64,000 nt of DNA from assembly GCF_018320785.1 (NCBI RefSeq), contig NC_054877.1, forward strand, positions 41,810,151-41,874,150, written 5' to 3'. Of the stretch, positions 38,701-48,900 are shown piece by piece (the first letter of the stretch is position 1; each line of letters begins with the position of its first letter). Origin of the DNA: Cheilinus undulatus (taxonomy: Eukaryota; Chordata; Actinopteri; Labriformes; Labridae). The position numbers and the translations under genes are program-made. Below the pieces are notes generated by a model. The model ran no database searches. It saw only the letters and a list, made by a program, of their open reading frames with translations, and was not told the origin of the DNA.

Positions 38701-40275
38701 ATGGTATTTGTGCAATTCAAGCAGTCTGGTATTTGTTCCGGATTTTTGGTAAATATAAACAAGAAATTACCCAAAATTTGGTGCATTTTTTTGCATGGTA
38801 TCAAACATGTATCATACGGAGCTGCTAGCATCCCTGTAGATTTTCATTTCAGTCCATGTACCTCCATTATATTAAAGGGCAGCTTATGGATCTGTCAAAC
38901 CTCAACTAATAAAACCATGAAGCACTGTGGGTAAACCTGACATAAAACAATGAATTAACCCTTGAAACCTCTTCAGAAGCCAGTCATGAGTATTTTCCTT
39001 TGTCACTAGGCATATTGTTTTGACCGTACTGTAGTCTCTATACTTTTGAAACACTCACCAACAAATCACAGTCGTCACTCCCAATGTAGCTGTGTGGTTG
39101 ATCCGTACCACGTGCAAAGGGCTGTGAAAGAGCTCCTAGTTCAGGTACTTCTGTAAATGGTGTATGTAAAGATGTTGTAAATGTACGTATGATGGCGACT
39201 CCATGCACTGTCACACAAACATCATGAGGTTTGTATGTAATGATGTAGATGCATCGACTCTTTAAGTGTACATGTCGGATAAAAGGAACATTTTCTTGTA
39301 AATATTGATTACAGATTGAAACAGAGTGACACGCATCATGTTCATTAGACAGTTTGTTTTGTAGTGTTTCCCACTTTTTGGCCTTTTGTTGGAGCATCAC
39401 TAACCATGCACATATGATTTGTTCAATTGGCACCTTATCGATCTGCTAATGCGCTTTCTTTTATTTTCATCACACAGGGCTTGTTTTCAAACTCTGTGCT
39501 TTGATAGGCATTAATTTCTCTCTGAAACCTGTCTGAGGCTCATGGGTAAAAGCTGATTTTTAAAAAAGGTGGCACAGGTTACACTTCTCTCTCCATGCGT
39601 GTGCGTGTACGTGTGTGATTTGGTGATAAAATGCTTGATCATGGAAGGCTTTGAGCTGAAACTCACTTAGGATTTTCTAAATTTCTTTCCCTTTTCATTG
39701 TTTACTCTAAGAAAACCGTCATTCTGCCTCTTTACGGGGCGTCTGAATGATTAGTATTAATTTAATCATTAAATTGGCTAGTACATTTTTCTTTTTTAAA
39801 CCTTTTTTTACAGATCATTGCATATATTTTTAAAATATGATTAATTATGAAATGTGTTCATCTACAAATGCATTATTTGAGGTGGAATATTTGTGATAAC
39901 ATACAAAAGACATAGATTATTGGAAAATGTCAACACATGCAGATGATTTTTGGTAGCTGAATAAAGTCACATGATGGAATAAAACGTGTGGACAATGTTT
40001 TATTGCAGCCACATTTCCTCACTAGAACTAGATCACCAGTATCCGGGTCCAGATCTTCAGGTGTCCAACAAATACATTTGTACAGGTGTCAGCTTTTTTC
40101 TTGACAGATGCTGTGGGGCCCAGATATTCAATAGGTTAAATTAAATATTGTAGTCTAATCAACACATTTATGTTCTAAATGTCTTTATGTTCTGCCAAAA
40201 CAAATGCATTTTTATCCTTTAACTGTGAGATCAGTATCACCCATACAGCCACCCACAAGGGGGCACTTTATGGAG

Positions 40276-40362
40276 CTATATGTACAAAGATGTGTGCACA
40301 AATCTGCAAATGTGTAGGTAGATTTGAAAATACATGCACAAATCCACAAATGTGTGCACATA
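40276..40362. repeat. Short tandem array (about 20-bp unit), left half
   Basis: Units such as CACAAATCTGCAAATGTGTG repeat imperfectly. The array resumes at 42019 on the other side of the Tc1 insertion. Confidence 0.7.
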
Positions 40363-42018
40363 CAGTTAGGTCCATATATATTTGGATACAGGCACAAGTT
40401 TTGTTACTTTAGCTGTTTACCAAAACATATTCAAGACAGTTATATAATCAATATGGGCTTAAAGTGCAGACCCTTAGCTGTGATTTGAGGGTGTTCACAT
40501 CCAAATTGGAGGAAGGGTTTAGGAATTACAGCTCTTTAATATGTAGCCACCTCTTTTTAAAGGGACCAAAAGTAATTGGACAGTTGACTCAAAAGCTATT
40601 TCATGGGCTGCATGGGCTATTCCCTCGTTAAGATATAATTAATTGAGCAGGTACAGGTGTGGAGTTGATTCCAGGTGTGGCATTTGCATTTGGAAGCTGT
40701 TGCTATGAACCCACAATATCCAGTCAAAGGAGCTCTCAATGGAAGTGACACAGACTATGCTTAGGCTGAAAAAAGAAGAAATCCATATGAGAGAGACCGG
40801 AAATATTAGGATTAGCCAAATCAACAGTTTGGTACATTCTGAGAAAAAAAGAGCACACTGGTGAGCTTGGGAACTCAAAAAAGCCTGGACGTCAATGGAA
40901 GACAACAATGGTAGACGATGGCAGGATCCTTTCCATAGTGAAGAAAAACCCCTTCACAACATCCACCCAAGTGAAGAACACTCTCCAGGAAGTAGGTGTA
41001 TCAGTATCTAAGTCTACCATAAAGGGAAGACTTCATGAGAGAAAATACAGAGGGTTCACCATAAGGTACAAACCATCAATCAGCCTCAAAAATAGAAAGG
41101 CCAGATTAGAATTTGCCAAAAAAAAAAAGAAAGAAAAAAACAACAAAAGAAGCCAGCACAGTTCTGGTACAGCATTCTTTGGGCAGATGAATCTAAGATC
41201 AACCTGTACCAGAATGATGGGAAGAAGAAAGTATGGAGAAGGCTTGGAACAGCTCATGATCCAAAGCACACCACATCTTCTGTAAAGCATGGTGTAGGCA
41301 GTGTGATGGCATGGGCATGCATGGCTTCCACTGGCACTGGGTCAAAAGTGGTTATTGATGATATGACAGAAGCAGCCAGATGAATTCTGAAGTGTATAGG
41401 GATATACTTTCTGCTCAGATCCAGCCAAATGCAGCAAAGTTAACTGAACAGAACTTAACAGTACAGATGGACAATGACCCAAAACATACTGTAAAAGCAA
41501 CCCAAGAGTTTCTTAAGGCAAAGAAGTGGAATATTCTGCAGTGGCCGCGTCAATCACCAGATCTCAACCCGATTGAGCATGCATTTGACTTGCTTAAGAC
41601 AAAACTTAAGACAGAAAGACCCACAAACAAGCAACAACTGAAGACAGCTGCAGTAAAGGCCCGGCAAAGCATAAAAAAGAAAAAAAAAACAGTGTTTTGT
41701 GATATCCATGGGTTCCAGACTTCAGGAAGTCATTGCCTGCAAAGGATTCTCATCAAAATATTAAAAATGAACATTTTATTTATGGTAATGTTAATTTGTC
41801 CAATTACTTTTGAGCCCCTGAAATGGGGGGACTTTGTATAAGAATGGCTGCAATTCCTAAATGTTTCATAGGATATTTTTGTTTAACCCCTTGAATTAAA
41901 CCTGAAAGTCTGCACTTCAATTGCATCTCAGTTGTTTAATTTCAACTCCAATGTGGTGGCATGCAGAGCCCAAATCATGAAGCTTGTGTCACTGTCCAAA
42001 TATTTCTGGGCCTGACTG
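40363..42018 (+). mobile_element. Full-length but inactive Tc1/mariner element (1656 bp)
   Basis: The ends are CAGTTAGGTCCATATATATT and, inward from the right, CAGTCAGGCCCAGAAATATT, with TA on both sides (40361-40362 and 42019-42020), the Tc1 target duplication. It sits inside a short tandem array. The transposase is listed separately. Confidence 0.9.
40741..41700 (+). pseudogene. Broken Tc1-type transposase
   Basis: Pieces in several frames represent a Tc1 transposase: a DNA-binding region (an open stretch from 40908 with VSVSKSTIKGRLHE), then a catalytic region from 41380 with MDNDPKHT (second Asp of the triad) and SPDLNPIEHAFDLLK (third acidic position). The frame is interrupted by shifts near the A-rich run at 41120-41150 and between 41285 and 41380, so the gene cannot make a full protein. 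Confidence 0.85.
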
Positions 42019-42155
42019 TATCTGGAAGAATGTATTCAGATCTGCAAATGTGTGCAAAGATCTGTAAATGCATGCAAAGATTTGCAAATTCGTACAAAGA
42101 TCCACAAATGCGTCCACTAGTCTGCAAATATGTAGACCAATTTGTAATTGTGGAC
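42019..42155. repeat. Short tandem array (about 20-bp unit), right half
   Basis: Imperfect units of the form CAAAGATCTGCAAATGTGTG continue the array at 40276-40362. Codon-like periodicity is absent and open frames here are accidental. Confidence 0.7.
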
Positions 42156-42689
42156 TGGCTTAATTTTGGTTCAGAAAACTCTTTTTTTTTGCTTCAAGTT
42201 GTCAAAACCCTCACAAGCCATCAGTTACAACTGAAATCTGCCTCTCAACTGGCTGTCATACCCACGTGACTTTTGCAACACTTGTACCACGCATGATCTG
42301 CAAATGTGGACTCAAATCTGTAAGTGTAAGAACTTGGTCTGTTTCCCTCAGCACAGGCTCACAGGCAAGGCTGCCTTCCTCGTCGCATAGGCATCACACA
42401 GGAGGCAGCCGTTAAGACTTTATAAAGGCTGTATTTATCGTCAACATAAAAGGAGAAATATTGTATCATACTGTTATTTTTCATATTTTCATTGAAAGAG
42501 TGAAGAAAGTAATGACTTCCTTTTCTCCAAAATCGTATCACAGCGGTGGTTAAATTATCACCTCTGCTAGACAGGGGTTTATTGTGTTCTATTTTTAACA
42601 GAGCTGGGTGATGGTTAGCATTAAGATCGACAGAATGGTCTGTAACATTTATATTTATATTAATAACAGGCGAAGTGAAAGGTTGCCCC

Positions 42690-42970
42690 TACGGAAGAGT
42701 ATTGGGGCCACTGAAAAAAAAAATTTTTGAGATAAAAAATTTTTTTTTCACTTGTGAGAAAAAAGTCAGAATTCTGAGATTAAAGTCAGAATTCTGAGAA
42801 AAAAGTCAGAATTCTGAGAAAAATGTGAGAATCCTGAGAAAAAGTCAGAATTCTGAGATTAAAGTCAGAATTCTGACTTTAATCTCAGAATTCTGACTTT
42901 TTTCTCACAAGTGAAAAAAAAATTCGTCTAAATTTTTTTTTTTTTTCAGTGGCCCTAATAGTCTTCCGTA
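42690..42970. repeat. 281-bp near-palindrome with AAGTCAGAATTCTGAGA units
   Basis: The outer ends TACGGAAGAGTATTGGGGCC and, inward from the right, TACGGAAGACTATTAGGGCC are inverted copies. Inside each arm are CACTTGTGAGAAAAAAGTCA and repeated AGTCAGAATTCTGAGA units, which are themselves partly self-complementary. It is probably a non-autonomous inverted-repeat element. I found no convincing target duplication. Confidence 0.75.
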
Positions 42971-43365
42971 CAAGAACGACGTCGCACAACGCGAAGCTCT
43001 ATTTTCGTACTTTTACACAAGTTTATCTCAACGTTCCTACCTGGAGGTGCGCCGCATTTTTACCCCATCATGTCCCGTCTGCAGGTGAATCTGAGAAACC
43101 CGAGGTAAGGCATTTCCGCAGTGTAAATAGGCGGGAAGGCGCGAAATGACAGCTTCCTAGTTAAAAAAAAAAAAAAAAATACTCCTTTGCTTTTTTCGTG
43201 CATTTTCTCAGCAAGTATGACTTTGTTGTCCACTTAGAATGAAAGACAAAATGTATTGAATTATGCTGTAGAAATTGTCGGGGTTTTCAAAGTTTAAACT
43301 GTGTTTAAATTATGAGAAAATCCGTTTTTGACAAAAACTATGATTAAAAACTTCCGGTGGGAGGA

Positions 43366-43433
43366 GCAACAGGATATAAAAAGGGCTGCTCCAGCTTCCT
43401 CAGTCATTCTGGAGCATGCGGCCCTGCAGGTAA
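43366..43433 (+). promoter_or_regulatory. TATA promoter and candidate non-coding first exon
   Basis: GATATAAAAAGG at about 43372-43383 is a strong TATA box. About 25-30 bases downstream is CTTCCTC, a pyrimidine-rich possible start site. A good splice donor, CAG followed by GTAAGA, ends the candidate exon at about 43433. Downstream, exon-like segments bounded by AG and GT occur at 44164-44210 and from about 44312. These could be 5' UTR exons of slc22a13 copy A, whose ATG exon is preceded by a strong acceptor at 45942-45943, or a separate non-coding RNA. Confidence 0.4.
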
Positions 43434-43782
43434 GATGGTGTTATTTTCCCTTCAGGGTTTTGTTGTTACTGTGAATGTGCTGCTTGCTAATTTTCTGTTA
43501 TGGTTGATAATTGAGATGCAACAGTCAGAATAGGTTTCAGAGCTTTTGTGTCCTTTACCTGTCTGTTTAAATTCTTTAAATCGAAATTTCCCGTGTGGTT
43601 CAGTGACAACTGACTAAAGCCCCATAGCTTTAGGACTATATATTTCATTTATTTTGAAAGATTCAAAGCTTTTTAAGTTTAAGGAACAACAGTGGCATGT
43701 GGTGGCACATTGAACTTACAGAAGCTGTTTTATAAAATTTTTGTATAGCACTTTTAAAACATAATTTCTTTCACTTGCCAAA

Positions 43783-43785
<3 letters not shown>

Positions 43786-43828
<43 letters not shown>
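43786..43828. repeat. (AT)n microsatellite
   Basis: An uninterrupted AT dinucleotide run of about 43 bases. Confidence 0.95.
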
Positions 43829-43835
<7 letters not shown>

Positions 43836-44549
43836 GGAAAAAGAAATGCATTTAAACGTTCTAAAAATGATTTTTAAATGGGGGTTATTGTCATTAAAAG
43901 CTCAACTAATTATATTATTTATGTCTATCAAACCCTTCACGTGTATGTGTCCTTGATGCAATGAATTACTGAATCACTGTCAAAATCCATGTCATTTTTC
44001 TATGCAAGGCCACTCGTGTTTTTTTTTTTTTTTTAAGACAAATGAATCATTTGCAATATACAACAACTGTGTGTGTTGAATTATTACAGACTTGGATATG
44101 TCAGTGATTTGCACTAACATTGATTTCTATGAATTATTTATTTATTTTCATTTTGCAATTTCAGATATTCCATCCAAAGCTGCGGAGACCAAATAGTGCT
44201 TTTCATATGGTAACTATTTAAAACATTAATATTTTATTCTACTTTGATCTCGCTATTTTTTCACCTACAACTAACCTAATTATTGATATCAAATATCTCT
44301 TTTTTTTTACAGATTTAAACCCTTTGAATGACAGTTATTTGTCATGATGCCACCATGTTTTTTTATGAAAAAACAAACAAACAAAAATTAATTAATTAAT
44401 CAATTAATTAATTATAAATTGATTCTTTTTGTTTTTTTGTGTTGAATGATTATAGCCTGAGATGTCAATTAGTGGCAGAAACATTGATGTACTGCATTTG
44501 TTTTTATGTTTACCATGTTTTCTCCCCATATGCCAAATATGGTCAATAT

Positions 44550-45054
44550 TAGAGCTGCAATGATTAGTCGCCATAATTGTTTGTTGACTATAAAAATTAG
44601 TCGACACAGAAATTCTCAAGTGTCAACACATCGTATTATTGTTTTTGATATTGGTAAAATCAAATACCAGCTGGAAAAAACTCATCTGTATTTGCAGTTC
44701 ACTACTCAAAGAAGAGAGCCAGCCTCACACCAGAACATGTTGACATGCTAATGTTCCTGCACTGCAATTTAAAGAAATTATAATCTATTGTTCAGTCCCT
44801 TGGGCTGGAAGTTTGACTTGTTGACATTAAGCTTTACTTGTACTTTTGGACTTTGGATTTATTTTTATGGACATACCAGTCACTTTTGTTGTTTGTAACC
44901 TGCAAGGCAGGTGAACTGCTACTATTTAAATTACAACTATTTACGTAAAACGGGGATCCAAAATAGTATGCCAAATAACCGTGATGAATCGACTAATCGG
45001 AAAATTTATTGATAGATTAGTTGACATAAAAAATTATCATTAGTTGCAGCCCTA
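44550..45054. mobile_element. Non-autonomous hAT-like element with perfect 8-bp duplication (505 bp)
   Basis: Left TAGAGCTGCAATGATTAGTC and right end inward TAGGGCTGCAACTAATGATA are inverted. GTCAATAT occurs exactly on both sides (44542-44549 and 45055-45062). Subterminal sequence is rich in TAGTCGAC/GTCGACTA-type motifs. The perfect duplication suggests it is younger than the other hAT relics here. Confidence 0.85.
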
Positions 45055-45572
45055 GTCAATATGACGCTATCAGGTGGATAGTAGCAGAAATGATCAATTC
45101 CAAGGCAAAAGCCCAGATTGATACCCAGCTATGATAAAATGCATGTAATATGCTTTAATGGAAGTGCGATCAAAAATGGCATTTTGAATGGGTTCCAGTG
45201 GTGCATTTTTGGCCTTAACAGTCTGAATTTAACTCTTGCTTATAAACAGTGTATTTTAGGCTTACTGTAGGAGCTGAGCTGGAAATGACAAGATCAAATC
45301 AAAATAGCTAATCTTGCCTAGTGTTGCATTGTATTTATTCCAAAGCTCAAAATGAATTTTAGTGGTTCAAAATCTTCAGAAATGTACATTGGATTGGGAT
45401 TTATCATGAAGGAGGTGGTGGTTAGTTCTGAGGTTAGACAAATAGAGAAGCACTTGTTTAGAGTAGCAGTTCTAAACTGGCCTAAACTACGGAATCACAA
45501 CTAATGAGAAAAGGCGACCCAAGTTTTTGAAAATTTTCAATCAGTTGTGTTTATTTCCTAAGAATAATAATG

Positions 45573-45599
45573 CAGTTAATAATAATAATAATAATAATG
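45573..45599. repeat. (AAT)n microsatellite
   Basis: A short run of AAT/TAA trinucleotides upstream of slc22a13 copy A. Confidence 0.9.
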
Positions 45600-45946
45600 C
45601 AGTTTTCACCTTAGATGGATTGGCAACCTCAGAGCAGACAAAACCTCTCACCCCCCCTAAGATCTTTCATTTCATCATTTTCATAAAAACACTAACATTT
45701 CTCATTGTCATTTGACATGTTTGCAGTACACAATGTCCCATTTTTTTAGGAAATAGAGTCATAAGATGAAGTAAAGTTTCAGGATTTTTGCTTCTACAGG
45801 TGAGCCATTAGCAAACGTGGTTTATATTTGGCTCAGTTTTGTCCCCTGCCACACATTCAGTTACTGACCACAGTGTGCTGGTTAAACATTCATTTTTAGA
45901 CTTCACAATAAGACACTCAACCTGAGTTTTCTCACATTTCCAGCTC

Positions 45947-48900
45947 ATGAAAATGGTGGAATTTGGAGAGATTCTGAAAACTATTGGTGACTTTGGTTTG
46001 TTCCAGAAGCTCCTGATATCAGGATTATGCATTCCAAACTTCTTACTGCCCATTTTCTTCTGCAGTTTTCTATTTGTTGAGTCAGATCCAGAGCGACATT
46101 GTAACACAGACTGGATCCTCAGGGCTGATACGAACCTGACCAGAGAGGAGCAGCTGAATCTGACTCTGCCCCGTGAGGAGGATGGGAACTTCAGCAAGTG
46201 TCGGATGTTCACACCTGTGGACTGGAACATCAGTGCCATCAGGGAGTACGGACTCAATGAGACCACAGGGTGCCAGGACGGATGGGTGTACTCCAGCACG
46301 CTGTATGAGGCCACCATAGTCACTGATGTACGTCAAAACAGAATGTGATTTTTGGATAACTTTTCTTCCTTTATTCTAAATGTATCTGTTTTGTATTTTA
46401 GTTTGATCTTGTCTGTGGCAGCTCGAGCTCAGCTGAAGTTCTGCAGACAATCTTCATGACGGGTTTACTGACTGGCTCCCTGGTCTTTGGGCCCACGGCT
46501 GAATCGTAAGTGACTTTCAGGGAGAGTTTTACAATGCCATTTTCTTTTAGGTTGGGAAGTTGAGTAAATTTAAAGAAAAATGGGGAAAATTGGGATTAGG
46601 GTCAGCACATCCAAGTCTAAGACTGTGGTTCTCTGCCAGTGGATTGCTCCCACCTGGTAGGGAGTGAGTCTCTGCCTCAGATGAAGGAGTTCAGGTATCT
46701 CTGGGTCTTGTCCATGAGTGAGGGTAAAAGAGAGCGTGAGATTGACAGGCGGATTGGTACGGCATCAGCAGTACTGCTGGCGTTGTGAGAGAGAGCTGAG
46801 CTGAACGGCAAAGCTTCTGATTTGCTGGTTGATCTACCTCCCAACCCTACCTATGATCATGAACTCTGGGTTATCGCTAAAAGAATGAAATTCTGGATAC
46901 CAGCGGCCGAAATGAGATAGGGTGAGGTGTTCAGACATCCAAAAGGATCTCAAAGTAGAGCCACTGCTCCGTCGCATCCCAGGTGAAGTGGTATCGGCAT
47001 CTCATCATGTTGCCTCCTAAGTACCTCCCATTGGAGGTCTTCCAGGCCCACTCAGTTAGGAAGAGACCTCAGGGGAGACCCAGAATGCACTGGAGGGATT
47101 ATATATCGTATCTGGTCTGGTCTGGGAATGCTTCAGGATCCCCCAGAAGGAGTTGTAATGTGTCGCTGAGGAGAGGAATGTCTGGCTTGACTTGCTCAAC
47201 CTGCTACCACTGCAACTCAGCCTTGGATAAGCGGAAGAGAGTAGATAGATGATGGATGGCATTTTGAATCAAAAAGTTGAGACAGGGCCATCATATATGC
47301 CCTTGGGCGAGACACTGAACCCTGCCTTACTTCCACTACATTGTCAGTGGTGTGTACATTTGCATGGATGCATAAGAACGGGATTAACTAAAATGGATGG
47401 GCACCCTACAGAGCAGCCTTTGTGATCAAGGTGTGAATGTGGAGGTAATTCATCTGAATGGGTAAGTGAGACCTGTGGTTTAGAAAGTGCTTTGAGTTGT
47501 CAGATGGCAAAAAGATGCAATACAATCTCAAGTTCATTTACCGTTTACCATCCACATGGCATAATGATAACCTCCATTAATGCTGAACCATGTTTCCCAG
47601 GTTTGGAGAAAGTTTCACAGCTACATGTTACACAATGTCCCAACTTTTTAGAGAGTGTTATCATGATTTTACTGCCAACCTCTTTCTTTCCTTTAGGTAT
47701 GGCCGAAGGAGAACCACCCAGATTCCAGCAGTCCTTTTGCTAATATTCAATGCTGTTGCCGGTGTGGCTCCAAACGTCTATGTCTATGCCGTGTCTCTGT
47801 TCATGGTTGGAGCAGCACTTGGAGGATATAGAATCAACTCTGTCGTATTAGGTACAACCATCCTCAGCTAGGGTCAAAAGTCATAGCACACATCTGTCCT
47901 GCTCTTGAGAATGCTGTGTTCTTTCTTTATTATTTTTGTAGCTACAGAGTGGATCGGTGTCACCAAAAGGTCGATCGCGTCCTGTCTGAGTCAGATGTTT
48001 GCAGGTCTAGGACAGTGTGCCATGGCTGGTCTGGTCTATGTTATTCGTGAATGGAGAACAGCACAGTATATCATGGCAGGAGCACAGGCGGTTGTAGTCC
48101 TCTACATATGGTAAGCCTTGTCCATATATTTTCTTCTCTTTCCCACATCATGCTTTATTCAGACTGGAACTTTAATGTCGAACCAAAAAAAAAAAACAGC
48201 TTCACCACCAGTGTTTAAGAAATTTTTGGTCACCCAGGTATGAATTTAAACTCCAAATTGACACAAGTATTTGGCCACACCTGTTAATTTTTTAAGTCAA
48301 GTGTTTCAGTCAGACCCACTGGTGTATAAAATCAAGTACCTATATAAAAAAATATAAAGTCATCACCTCCCAATGATGATTTTTTTTTTCAAAATTAAAA
48401 AAAAAAACCTCAAAAGCATTGTTCCAAATGATTATGCACGACAGAGTCAAAACATTTTATAGGTTGCCAAGAACTGAAAATGGTCATGTTGAATTTGCAG
48501 CGTTAGGAGGTCATATTTACCAAAATCAAAGCTATTTCAATCAAAACATCTTAACAGGCCAAGTTCCATGTTAACATAGGAGCCCATCTTTGATATCACC
48601 TTCACAATTCTTGCATCCATTGAACTTGTGAGTTTGTGGAGAGTTTCTGCTGGAATTTCTTTGCAAGATGTCAGAATATCCTCCCAGAGCTGCTGTTTTG
48701 ATGTGAACTGCCTCCCACCCTCATGGATCTTTAGCTTGAGGATGCTCCAAAGGTTCTCAGTAGGGTTGAGGTCAGAGGAGGATGGGGGCCACACCATGAG
48801 TTTCTCTCCTTTTATGCCATAGCAGCCAATGACACAGAGGTATTCTTTGCAGCATGAGATGGTGCATTGTCATGCATGAGGATAATTTTGCCATGGAAGG

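Larger units (their letters stand above)
36661..39980 (+). other. Probable extended oxsr1 3' UTR / downstream flank
   Basis: No gene is visible. The sequence carries degenerate repeats near 37044-37400, 37950-38060 and 38600-38700. From about 39050 it looks unique, with TGTAAATA (Pumilio-type) near 39297 and AATAAA at 39960-39965 and 39978-39983, which could mark the distal end of a long oxsr1 3' UTR. A 131-codon minus-strand frame at 39038-39433 has no recognisable domain and is not called as a gene. Confidence 0.35.

Noticed and set aside
39038..39433. 131-codon open frame on the minus strand
   Set aside because: No recognisable domain and no splice or promoter context; it lies in the probable 3' UTR of oxsr1.
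40179..40412. Cys-rich frame resembling small Cys-motif repeats (and 41961-42269)
   Set aside because: The periodic CKC-type pattern comes from the TGTGTGCAAA tandem array; it is split by a transposon and has no start context.
43434..44163. Box C/D snoRNA in the candidate intron
   Set aside because: Words resembling boxes C and D occur, but not together with correct spacing and terminal pairing.
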